Assembly (NCBI GenBank): GCA_002343505.1
Contig: DDQZ01000034.1
Coordinates: 1-34,317 of the forward strand
From: Verrucomicrobiaceae bacterium UBA2429
Lineage (GTDB): Bacteria; Verrucomicrobiota; Verrucomicrobiia; Verrucomicrobiales; Verrucomicrobiaceae
DNA: 34,317 nt
Reading direction: 5' to 3'
Shown: one piece after another, positions 5,767-12,795 of the stretch
Layout of the letters: every line of letters begins with the position of its first letter
How positions within the stretch are numbered: the first letter of the stretch is position 1
Position numbers and translations under genes: made by a program
Notes under the pieces: model-generated
What the model was told of the DNA's origin: nothing
What the model saw: the letters and a program-made list of their open reading frames with translations, nothing else
Database searches by the model: none

Positions 5767-7116
5767 ATGACCACTCGTCGTTCCATCCTCCAATCCACCA
5801 GCGCTGGCTTCGGCTGGCTGGCGTTTAATGCGCTGCATCAGCAGTGGGCGAATGCGGCGGCACCGCCGAAGACGATCAATCCACTGGCTCCGAAGGCTCC
5901 GCATTTCGCGGCGAAGGCGAAACGCGTGATCTTCATGTTCATGCAGGGCGGGCCGAGCCATCTGGACACGTTTGATTACAAACCGGAGCTCGTGAAGGCC
6001 CACGAGCAAAAGGTGGCGAAATACATGGGCACCGCGTTCGACTTCAAACTGCGTGGCAAGAGCGGCCTCATGATCTCCGACGCGTTTCCGGAGCTTTCAA
6101 AGCACGCGGATGACCTCTGCATCCTCAACGGCATGCAGACACGCACGAACGCGCATCAGATGGCCACCGTGGCGCTGCATATCGGCAGCGAAACGTTTGT
6201 GCGGCCTTCGATGGGAGCGTGGATCGTTTACGGCCTCGGCACCGAGGCGGAGGACCTGCCAGGCTTTGTCACCATCAATCCCGTGGCCGACACCGGCGGC
6301 GCGATGAACTACGGCTCAGCCTTTTTGCCCGCGAGCTTTCAAGGCACGCGACTCAGCACCACCGGCGGCGGCGTTCCCGATCTCTCGAACGGCCGCCTCA
6401 GCGACGCGCAGCAGCGCAAGCAGATCGAATTCATCCAAAAAGCCAACCGCAGGCTCCTCGCAGGCGATCCGGGCAATCCCGACCTCGAAGGCGTGATCCA
6501 GAGTTACGAGCTGGCCTACAAAATGCAGACCAGCGTGCCTGATGTGCTCGATCTCGACCAAGAGCCCGCGCACATCCGCGAGCTGTACGGCCTCGACAAC
6601 GCCGACACGGAGCGCTTCGGCACGCAATGCCTCATGGCGCGACGGCTCGCCGAAAAAGGCGTGCGCTTCATCCAGCTCACCAGCACCGGCTGGGATCATC
6701 ATCAGCAGCTCCGCGAAGGCATCACCCGCCAGGCCACATCCATCGACAAACCCATCGCCGGCCTCATCGCCGACCTGAAGCAGCGCGACATGCTCAAGGA
6801 CACCCTCATCCTCTGGGGCGGCGAATTCGGCCGCGGATCGAGCTACGACAACGAACCCTACAACGGCCGCGGACACAACGGCCGCGGCTACACCATGTGG
6901 ATGGCCGGCGGCGGCGTGAAAGGCGGCTTCGCCTACGGCAGCACCAACGCCATGGGCGACACCGCCGAAACCGGCATCATCACCACGCATGACCTGCACG
7001 CGACGGTCCTCCATCTCATGGGCATCAACCACGAACGCCTCACCTACCGCTACTCCGGCCGCAACTTCCGCCTCACCGACGTACACGGCGAGGTGGCGAA
7101 GGATATTCTGGCGTGA
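5767..7116 (+). CDS. DUF1501 family protein, Tat-exported
   Basis: A 449-residue protein of the DUF1501 family (alkaline phosphatase/sulfatase-like fold), the standard genomic partner of DUF1549/DUF1553 proteins. Substrate and reaction are unknown. The N-terminus MTTRRSILQSTSAGFGWLAF is a twin-arginine signal with the pair at residues 4-5, so it is probably folded, perhaps with metal, before export. Family landmarks: RVIFMFMQGGPSHLDTFDYK (53-72), TSTGWDHHQQL, WGGEFGRGSSYDN, and GRGHNGRGYTMWMAGGGVKGG near the C-terminus, followed by HDLHATVLHLMGINHERLTY. In relatives the GR.HN/H...WMAGGGVKGG segment is the most conserved part. No Shine-Dalgarno is visible at the ATG, but the RR position supports this start. 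No terminator is evident directly after the stop. Confidence 0.92.
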   Translation: MTTRRSILQSTSAGFGWLAFNALHQQWANAAAPPKTINPLAPKAPHFAAKAKRVIFMFMQGGPSHLDTFDYKPELVKAHEQKVAKYMGTAFDFKLRGKSGLMISDAFPELSKHADDLCILNGMQTRTNAHQMATVALHIGSETFVRPSMGAWIVYGLGTEAEDLPGFVTINPVADTGGAMNYGSAFLPASFQGTRLSTTGGGVPDLSNGRLSDAQQRKQIEFIQKANRRLLAGDPGNPDLEGVIQSYELAYKMQTSVPDVLDLDQEPAHIRELYGLDNADTERFGTQCLMARRLAEKGVRFIQLTSTGWDHHQQLREGITRQATSIDKPIAGLIADLKQRDMLKDTLILWGGEFGRGSSYDNEPYNGRGHNGRGYTMWMAGGGVKGGFAYGSTNAMGDTAETGIITTHDLHATVLHLMGINHERLTYRYSGRNFRLTDVHGEVAKDILA

Positions 7117-7248
7117 TAAGGAGGCGGTCTCACGCCGGATGCGTCGGGCAAAATGAACGAATTACCCGAAAGAACTTTGGATTGCCAAATTCATGCCGAA
7201 TGGATAAATCAGTGACACGTCGAACTCCGACAAAGAAAAAACATCGTC

Positions 7249-7605
7249 ATGAAATCCATACTCGCCATTCTCGCACTCGCAGCGTTCTCATCCTTGTCCG
7301 CAGCGGAACCTCTGAACACCATCTGTCCGGTTTCTGGAAAACCGGCCAATCCCTCGATCACCAGCAACTACAGCAAGACCGTGGCAGTGTGCTGCGACCG
7401 CTGTGTTTCCCAGTTCAATGCCACACCCAAGGCCTATCTGCGGAACATTGTCACTGCCAACGGCGTGCAGTGCCCCCTCAGCAAAAAGAAGGCGGACGCT
7501 TCGAAGAAAGTGACCTACAGCCGCCAGGTGGCCTTTGCGGACGCGGCCAGCAAAGCGGCCTTTGATGCCGCGCCTGACAAGCACATCATCGAAGTGAGGC
7601 AGTGA
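7249..7605 (+). CDS. Small secreted YHS-like protein with a degenerate second repeat
   Basis: 118 residues: a signal peptide (MKSILAILALAAFSSLSAA) then a YHS/TRASH-type motif, NTICPVSGKPANPS (Cys26) ... VAVCCDRCVSQF (Cys48, Cys49, Cys52). These domains bind metals such as copper or act in metal delivery and sensing. The rest repeats the same pattern, CPLSKKKADASKKVTYS...VAFADAASKAAFDAAP. The spacing is kept and so is the first Cys (Cys75), but CCDRC is replaced by FADAA. The second copy has therefore lost most of its putative ligands. It lies 132 bases after the DUF1501 gene; a weak TTGCCA-17-TAAATC promoter-like pair is at 7182-7210. It ends before a strong bidirectional terminator. Periplasmic metal binding is inferred from the motif only. 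Confidence 0.85.
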   Translation: MKSILAILALAAFSSLSAAEPLNTICPVSGKPANPSITSNYSKTVAVCCDRCVSQFNATPKAYLRNIVTANGVQCPLSKKKADASKKVTYSRQVAFADAASKAAFDAAPDKHIIEVRQ

Positions 7606-7622
7606 GTGCATTCGTCAAAAAC

Positions 7623-7658
7623 ACGGCGGCTCCCGGCAAGGAAGCCGCCGTTTTCTTT
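7623..7658. terminator. Bidirectional Rho-independent terminator between convergent genes
   Basis: The 9-bp perfect stem ACGGCGGCT (7623-7631) / AGCCGCCGT (7643-7651) has an 11-base loop. On the plus strand it runs into TTTTCTTTCTTTC. On the minus strand it is followed by GTGTTTTTG. It sits in the 66-base gap between the convergent YHS-like gene and hpf, so it can stop both transcripts. Confidence 0.85.
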
Positions 7659-7671
7659 CTTCGACAGAGAA

Positions 7672-8259
7672 TCAGGCCGCTTCGTCGCGGGGTTCGATGA
7701 GGCCGTATTCGCCGTCCTTGCGGCGGAACATGATGGCCAGGCGGTGTGTCTTTTGATTGTGGAAGACAACGAAGGGACGGTCGCTGATCTCGAGATCCAT
7801 GATGGCCTCATCCGGATAAAGAGGGCGCACCTTGTAATGCTCGTTGTGGATGTAGGCGGCCTCGACGTGCTCCTCCTCGGAATGGAGATCGTCCGCATGG
7901 AAGACGTGCTGTTCGAGATGACGGATGCTGCCCTCCTTGCGCGGGCGGTGGCTCTTGAGCAGGCGGGTTTTGAACTTGCGCATGCGCCGGGCGATCTTCG
8001 CGATGGATTCATCAATCGAGGCGTAGATGTCCTCCGTGGTGCTTTTCACCTCGATGACAATGTGGTTGGCGCAGAAAAGGATGATCTCGGCAATCTGGCG
8101 GTGGTGTTCGATGTCAAGGATCACCTTTGCCTCAATGATGCGCGGGTAGTCGAGATGAAGACCCTCGATTTTTTTGTGGGCGTAGTCACGAATGGCTTCG
8201 GTGATCTCGACATGGCGTCCGGTTACGATGACCGGCAGGTTCACGTTGTGTTTTTGCAT
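7672..8259 (-). CDS. hpf: Ribosome hibernation-promoting factor, long form
   Basis: This factor binds the small subunit at the decoding centre in slow-growing cells and, in the long form, dimerises 70S ribosomes into inactive 100S particles. The 195 residues show the N-terminal S30AE domain (about 5-105: VIVTGRHVEITEAIRDYAHKK, then EDIYASIDESIAKIARRMRK). A variable charged linker (105-140, His/Glu-rich) leads to the C-terminal dimerisation domain (142-190: YKVRPLYPDEAIMDLEISDR, FVVFHNQ, LAIMFRRKDGEYGLIEP). AGGAGGA (8268-8274) lies 8 bases before the ATG, one of the best ribosome binding sites in the window. It follows lptB by 45 bases and is probably the last gene of the kdsA-lpt operon. hpf next to LPS-export genes is also known in proteobacteria (the lptB-rpoN-hpf region), though rpoN is absent here. 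Confidence 0.95.
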   Translation of the reverse strand: MQKHNVNLPVIVTGRHVEITEAIRDYAHKKIEGLHLDYPRIIEAKVILDIEHHRQIAEIILFCANHIVIEVKSTTEDIYASIDESIAKIARRMRKFKTRLLKSHRPRKEGSIRHLEQHVFHADDLHSEEEHVEAAYIHNEHYKVRPLYPDEAIMDLEISDRPFVVFHNQKTHRLAIMFRRKDGEYGLIEPRDEAA

Positions 8260-8304
8260 GGTATGTGTCCTCCTGATGTATTGGGGGTTGGTGGTTGAAA
8301 TCTG

Positions 8305-9093
8305 TCACATGGTGAAGCCCTCGCCAAGATAAAGCCTGCGCGCCTCGGGGTCGTTGACAAGAAAATCCTTGGAGCCATGCCGTCTGACCTGCCCCTCGTA
8401 GATGAGGTAGGCGCGATCCACAATGTTAAGGGTCTCTCGAACATTGTGGTCGGTGATGAGGATGGCGAGACCAGCCTGACGCAGCATGCGGATGATGTCC
8501 TGGATTTCGCTCACGGCGATGGGGTCCACACCGCTGAAAGGCTCGTCGAGCATGAGCAGCTTCGGCTCAGTGACAAGACTGCGCGCGATGGTCAAACGCC
8601 GTTTTTCTCCACCTGAAAGAGTGAGTGCCAGGTTGTCCGCGACATGGTCAATGCCGAATTTCTCCATGAGCTGCTGGCACTGGTCCTCCCGCTCCTGGCG
8701 GCTGAAATTCTGCGTCTCCATGACCGCGATGATGTTTTCGCGAACAGTGAGCCGGCGGAAAATGGACTCCTCCTGGGGAAGATAGCCCATGCCAAGACGC
8801 GCCCGTTTATACATGGGCAGTTGTGTGGCGTCGCTGCCGTCGAAGACGACTCTGCCTCCGTTGGGCCTGACAAGACCGACGATCATGTAAAATGTGGTGG
8901 TTTTGCCAGCCCCATTCGGCCCCAGCAGACCCACGATCTCGCCCGCATTGACCTCGATGTTGACCCCGTTCACGACGGCACGTCCGTCATAAACCTTCTT
9001 CAGATCCTCCGTGTGCAGCAGCATCCCAGTCCCGCTTTCCTGTTCTGGAATTTCGCGGATGCCCCTGCTTGTGTTGGATTTGCCAGCCGTCAT
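8305..9093 (-). CDS. lptB: LPS export ABC transporter ATP-binding protein LptB
   Basis: The cytoplasmic ATPase of the LptB2FGC machine that extracts LPS from the inner membrane. The 262 residues carry all ABC signatures: Walker A GPNGAGKTT (58-66), the Q-loop GYLPQEESIFRRLTVREN with Gln107, LSGGE (159-163), Walker B LLMLDEPFSGVDP (179-191) and the switch histidine in ITDHNV (His216). YLPQE.SIFRRLTV and DEPFSGVDPIAV are typical of LptB rather than generic ABC proteins. The longest open frame would start inside lptA at 9159. I chose ATG 9093 because GAGGAGG lies 8 bases upstream and it begins after the lptA stop. The residues before LLHTEDLKKVYDG form a poorly conserved 24-residue leader, so ATG 9024 is the other option. 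lptF and lptG are not in the window. Confidence 0.95.
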   Translation of the reverse strand: MTAGKSNTSRGIREIPEQESGTGMLLHTEDLKKVYDGRAVVNGVNIEVNAGEIVGLLGPNGAGKTTTFYMIVGLVRPNGGRVVFDGSDATQLPMYKRARLGMGYLPQEESIFRRLTVRENIIAVMETQNFSRQEREDQCQQLMEKFGIDHVADNLALTLSGGEKRRLTIARSLVTEPKLLMLDEPFSGVDPIAVSEIQDIIRMLRQAGLAILITDHNVRETLNIVDRAYLIYEGQVRRHGSKDFLVNDPEARRLYLGEGFTM

Positions 9094-9101
9094 GCCTCCA
9101 G

Positions 9102-9108
9102 CCTCCTC
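9102..9108 (-). promoter_or_regulatory. Shine-Dalgarno GAGGAGG deciding the lptB start
   Basis: GAGGAGG on the minus strand lies 8 bases before ATG 9093 and overlaps the TGA of lptA (9109-9107). This suggests translational coupling of lptA to lptB. It argues against the longer start at 9159. Confidence 0.6.
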
Positions 9109-10066
9109 AACGCCCGGAGTTGCCGCCCTCCCGCGTGTCCGTGCTCTTGTCCTCGTCATTCAAAATGATGGTGCGGGGCCGTCCTGTGGTGCGCAGTTTG
9201 CCATTCGGGTCAAAGATCATCAAAGTGTCCGGCTGGGTGGCAAGGTGCAGAATGTTGCCACGCTGGACCTGGGGGTAGTTGCTCATGATGATCTCTCCAG
9301 TGCCGGCTTCATAAACAGCCTTCCGGCACTTGCCGATCTGCGTCTCGCCCTCCTCAGTGAGTTTTTCGATGGTCACGGTGGAGCCGGTGGCAGTGGCTTT
9401 TTTGACACCCGCATTCCCGGTCTTTTTCTCCTGGGTGGCGCCGTCATCCGGCCCTGGCTTTTTTTTCTGACTGCCGGCTTTTTCTTCCTGCGTGTCGGAT
9501 TTGTCTTTCTCCTTGTCCTCCTCGTTCTCCATTTCGACAACCAATTCGTCGCATTCAATATAGAACTGGGGATGTCGGGCGCGGACACGGCCTGTGTAAA
9601 CAAACACCGCCTGTTTCAAGTCGAACACCGAGCTGTCCGCTTCTATGACCACGGTGGGCACACGGGGTTTGGACGCCGCTTGATCCAGAGGAAGCAAAGT
9701 TTGGGGCTGGGGGCCGGAGGGCTGTTGTTTCGCCGGCCCCCCCTTTTCACCCACCGATTCGCCTGATGAGCCGGAATCCATCCTTTTTCGCGCCTCGGGC
9801 AGAAGCGAGTTGGCGGCGTCCACGGCCTGTTTTTTCAGTTCGGACGATTCCAGGGCTGATTTTGCGGCTTCCGCTACCCCTGCGGGTATTTGTTCCGACA
9901 TTTGCCTGGCGGCATCGCCGGCCTTCTCAAGCGCGCCATCCTCCCTGGCCTGCTGAAGTTTTTGCGCCGCGTCCCGCAACTCCTTTTTCACCGCCGGCGC
10001 GTCCTGCCCGTGCGCGTCCACCGCCATGAGCATGGCGGTCAGCAGAAGGTGGTGAAGGTTTTTCAT
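9107..10066 (-). CDS. lptA: LptA/OstA-like periplasmic LPS transport protein with extra segments
   Basis: LptA forms the periplasmic bridge that carries LPS from LptC to the outer-membrane LptD. The ATG at 10066 gives a signal peptide (MKNLHHLLLTAMLMAVDAHG) and lies 1 base after the lptC stop; the upstream TTG-type extension to 10123 would overlap lptC and is unlikely. The OstA jellyroll pattern is TVVIEADSSVFDLKQAVFVY...IECDELVVEME (about 138-180), continuing at VTIEKLTEEG...CRKAVYE...EIIMSNYPQVQRG (from about 231). At 319 residues it is much longer than the roughly 185-residue E. coli protein. There is a helical, Ala/Gln/Lys-rich segment at about 24-98, and a 45-residue Lys/Glu/Gly insert (about 182-228) inside the jellyroll. 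Identity rests on fold pattern plus the lptC/lptB neighbours. Confidence 0.85.
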   Translation of the reverse strand: MKNLHHLLLTAMLMAVDAHGQDAPAVKKELRDAAQKLQQAREDGALEKAGDAARQMSEQIPAGVAEAAKSALESSELKKQAVDAANSLLPEARKRMDSGSSGESVGEKGGPAKQQPSGPQPQTLLPLDQAASKPRVPTVVIEADSSVFDLKQAVFVYTGRVRARHPQFYIECDELVVEMENEEDKEKDKSDTQEEKAGSQKKKPGPDDGATQEKKTGNAGVKKATATGSTVTIEKLTEEGETQIGKCRKAVYEAGTGEIIMSNYPQVQRGNILHLATQPDTLMIFDPNGKLRTTGRPRTIILNDEDKSTDTREGGNSGR

Positions 10067-10067
10067 C

Positions 10068-10556
10068 TCAGTCAGCGCCGGGTTGTGATTGCTTCGATTG
10101 GCCCGTTTGCGGTCCCGTGTCAAAGATGAATGTTTTGACGCGGCCCTTCATCGCTCCGATTGAGGTGGTCGCGTCAAACACCATGGAGTCGCCCTCCGCC
10201 TCGAAATCCGAACGAATGACACGACTGCGCTCCCCGCTGCGCAGGACATTGGCGGTCATGTGAAAAATGGCTCCGGGCATTTCCACGCGCGTGTCCTGTG
10301 GCGGCGTGTCCCCATAAATTTCGATGACCGTCCTGCCCGCCTCCAGCCGGTCGTCATCCAGGCGGACCAGGGTCGCGGCCGTGAGCCGGGATCCGAGTTT
10401 TCCATCATTGAAAGAGGGGATGACCACGTTCCGGTTCACAAATCCCTGCGGGATCCATTTGCCGAAGGCGCTCATGCTGCTCTCCGCCTCCTGACTGCCC
10501 GCGCAGAAGACGGCGAGAAAGTATCCGGCGCCGATGCAAGCACCCGCAAGCCTCAT
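10068..10556 (-). CDS. lptC: LptC-like LPS export periplasmic protein
   Basis: 162 residues with an N-terminal hydrophobic segment (MRLAGACIGAGYFLAVFCAG) that is either a signal anchor, as in LptC, or a cleaved signal. A single beta-rich domain follows: GFVNRNVVIPSFNDGKLGSR, AATLVRLDDDRLEAGRTVIE, then MTANVLRSGERSRVIRSDFE and a strand pattern ending GRVKTFIFD. LptC hands LPS from LptB2FG to LptA. Sequence identity to characterised LptC is low, so I rely on size, topology, strand pattern and position immediately before lptA and lptB. The start codon overlaps the kdsA stop as ATGA (4-base overlap), indicating translational coupling. It ends 1 base before the lptA ATG. Confidence 0.8.
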   Translation of the reverse strand: MRLAGACIGAGYFLAVFCAGSQEAESSMSAFGKWIPQGFVNRNVVIPSFNDGKLGSRLTAATLVRLDDDRLEAGRTVIEIYGDTPPQDTRVEMPGAIFHMTANVLRSGERSRVIRSDFEAEGDSMVFDATTSIGAMKGRVKTFIFDTGPQTGQSKQSQPGAD

Positions 10557-11389
10557 GGAGCACCTCCCTGCTTCACAATTTCATGAATCAGCGTCAAAGT
10601 GCGCAGAACCGGGGCCAGTTCGTCGAGAGGAACCTGGTTGGGACCGTCCGAGAGGGCTTTCTCCGGATCCGGGTGCGTTTCCATGAAAACACCATCGCAT
10701 CCGGCCGCGACCGCCGCTCTTGCAAGCACGGGCGCCAGCTTGCCATCCCCCCCCGTGGCGTTGCCAAGGCCGCCGGGTCTCTGCACAGAATGAGTGGCAT
10801 CAAAAATGACTCGGAAGCCAAGCTCGCGAATCCAGTAGGGTGATCTCATGTCGGCCACGAGGTTTTGATAACCGAACGTGGTGCCGCGTTCGGTGAACAA
10901 AAAATTTTCACACCCCGCGGCAGCGAGCTTGTCTGCGATGTTTCTGACATCCCAGGGAGCCATGAACTGGCCCTTTTTGACATTCACCGCGCGCCCCGTC
11001 CCGCCCGCCGCCGTGATCAAATCCGTCTGCCTCGACAAAAAAGCTGGGATTTGCAGCAAATCCACATGCTCCGCCGCAATGGCCGCCTCTCCAGGAGAAT
11101 GCACATCCGTCGTCACAGGCACGCCCAGTTTCCCGCCTATTCGGGCAAGCAACTGACAGCCTGCACGCGCGTCCATGCCGCGAAATGAGGCGCCTGAACT
11201 GCGGTTGGCTTTGTCATACGAGGCCTTGAACACCCAGCGCAGACGCAGGCTCGAGGCCAGTGCCGACAACCGCTCGGCAACCGGCCAGATAAACTCCTCG
11301 CTCTCAATGACGCACGGTCCCAGAATGAACAACGGCTCCGTGCCATCCACCAGCACGGATCCCACCTTGACAACAGGAAGCGACAGCAT
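10553..11389 (-). CDS. kdsA: 3-deoxy-D-manno-octulosonate-8-phosphate synthase, metal-dependent type
   Basis: Condenses phosphoenolpyruvate with arabinose-5-phosphate to Kdo-8-phosphate, the first committed step to the Kdo of LPS. Signature segments: FILGPCVIESEEF (21-33), FKASYDKANRSS, VPVTTDVHS, LQIPAFLSRQTDL, AVNVKKGQFMAPWD, ERGTTFGYQNLVADMRS, IFDATHSVQRPGGLG and CDGVFMETHPDPEKALSDG. The Cys in GPC (Cys26) is the metal ligand of the Aquifex-type class II enzyme; metal-independent class I enzymes have Asn there. A frame is open back to 11527, but the family N-terminus fits Met at 11389 (278 residues), although no Shine-Dalgarno is visible. It is the first gene of the LPS operon, 134 bases downstream of the giant gene's stop. 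Confidence 0.95.
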   Translation of the reverse strand: MLSLPVVKVGSVLVDGTEPLFILGPCVIESEEFIWPVAERLSALASSLRLRWVFKASYDKANRSSGASFRGMDARAGCQLLARIGGKLGVPVTTDVHSPGEAAIAAEHVDLLQIPAFLSRQTDLITAAGGTGRAVNVKKGQFMAPWDVRNIADKLAAAGCENFLFTERGTTFGYQNLVADMRSPYWIRELGFRVIFDATHSVQRPGGLGNATGGDGKLAPVLARAAVAAGCDGVFMETHPDPEKALSDGPNQVPLDELAPVLRTLTLIHEIVKQGGAP

Positions 11390-11431
11390 TTGCAATGATT
11401 GGTAGACCGGCGGACCACCCGCTCGGCGAAG

Positions 11432-11460
11432 CAGATAACCGAGCCTGCCCGGTCTGACAA
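11432..11460 (-). promoter_or_regulatory. Candidate promoter for the kdsA-lpt operon
   Basis: TTGTCA (minus strand, 11460-11455) and TATCTG (11437-11432) are separated by exactly 17 bases. They lie 43 bases upstream of the kdsA ATG and downstream of the terminator-like hairpin of the preceding gene. The -35 matches 5 of 6 consensus bases, but the -10 matches only 3 of 6, so this is a weak call. Confidence 0.3.
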
Positions 11461-11477
11461 CTCTCAAGAGCGGAGAA

Positions 11478-11502
11478 CTTGCGCGGCTTTCCACCGCGCA
11501 AG
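11478..11502 (-). terminator. Terminator-like hairpin after the giant gene
   Basis: CTTGCGCGG and CCGCGCAAG form a perfect 9-bp GC-rich stem with a 7-base loop, starting 21 bases after the giant gene's stop. On the minus strand it is followed by TTCTCCGCTCTT, which is pyrimidine-rich but not a clean T-run. It probably ends or attenuates the giant transcript before kdsA. Confidence 0.5.
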
Positions 11503-11523
11503 CCTGCCCGGACCAGAGGCCGG

Positions 11524-12795
11524 TCACAATTCCTCAAAGAGCATCAATCCGGAAAGGATCGGCGAATTCTTCGTGGTGGTGAAGGGCGGTCCCACCTGTG
11601 GGAGTTGTGGAAGCAGGAAGTAGCCCACTCCGACCCACTTGCCTCCGTCGTTGATGATGATGCCCTGGTATTTGACGGCGCGCTTCACGGTGCTCACGGG
11701 CACATATCCCACAGGTGTGCGATCCTCCAGCGTGAAGCCCCCCGTCAAAATGCCGGTCTTGGCAGCAGCGGCGACAGTGGTGCCAGCAGGATTCACAGGC
11801 GGCACTGCCAGGGGTTGCTTCTTGCGGGTGGTGACTTTGCTGTTTTTGCCGACACTGGCCTGCTGGTTCGGGTCCCACCGTGTGAAGGCCGGGTTTTCCA
11901 GGTCGCCGGCATCAGAGAACAAGATTTCCGCGTTCATCGTATTTGTGTCTGGTGCCATCGGCATGTCCAGCACGACCATGTTCGCCTTGGCATCAGGAAC
12001 TTTGTAGAAGCCTCCCACCGCAGCCAGCGGCACTGGCTCGGCGACCGGAGACGTCGCGATGCCGAATCCATTTCGATAGGTGCGATCCGTCGCCTTGGCG
12101 CTGGCCGGTCGGACCCAGGTCAGGTCGTCGCTCATGAGGGTGTTGTCCGCCGGGTCCGCATTTCCACCAGTGGTCAGTTCCAGGGATCCAAGCAGGGAAC
12201 CGCCAGGTTTGATGGCTTTATACATGACCTGGAAGATGCCGATGCCGCCATCCGGTCCGAGGAATGTGGAGAGACTGATGGCCTCGCCATCCGGCATTCT
12301 GCCCGCGATCTTGAGCTTGCCATCCACGGCAATCGTGAAGGAGCCATAACCCGACCCCTGCGGAACATCCGTGCTGCCCAGCAGGGGACTGCCGGCGGGC
12401 AGGGCCGCTCCAAAGGTGTGGTAGCCGGCATATTCCGTGGCGGGCACCAAGGGGGCTTTCTTTCCCCAAATGCCACGCCATCCAGACAGAAGCTCGCACT
12501 CGTCGGTTCCATTGGTGACCATGCCCTCAAGGACCTCGTTGCCTTGAAGCGTGAGGGTCAAAACCAAAGGCGGCGGCACCGGTTTGCCCTTGAGAGGAAT
12601 GGTCGCGGTGATTTTGGAGGTCACCGGGCCGACATCCAGTATGCCTTTGAAGGAATAAGTAACGCCGCCGAGGGTCAGCTTGCCGCTGTAAGCAGCCAGG
12701 GTTGTGACGGTGAAGTCCAGGCGACCTCCGAGTCCCGTATTAAGCACCGCATTCCGCTCCATGACACCAGTCCAGACTCCGGCCAGTGTTCCGCT
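11524..12795 (-). other. C-terminal beta-rich region of the giant protein (possible sorting domain)
   Basis: The last roughly 420 residues follow the Ig array and differ from the repeats. They open with LAGVWTGVMERNAVLNTGLG and KLTLGGVTYSFKG. A second block reads GYGSFTIAVDGKLKIAGRMPDGE ... IGIFQVMY ... GSLLGSLELTTGG, and the final block TGILTGGFTLEDRTP ... VKYQGIIIND ... WVGVGYFLLPQLP ... SPILSGLMLFEEL. The Gly-aromatic strand pattern suggests repeated small beta-barrel or sandwich folds. I do not recognise a named family. Its position at the extreme C-terminus of a protein lacking any known anchor makes a surface-sorting or attachment role a reasonable inference. Confidence 0.5.

Noticed and set aside
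9094..9159. Longer start of lptB at 9159
   Set aside because: It would lie inside lptA coding sequence and lacks a ribosome site, whereas ATG 9093 has GAGGAGG 8 bases upstream.
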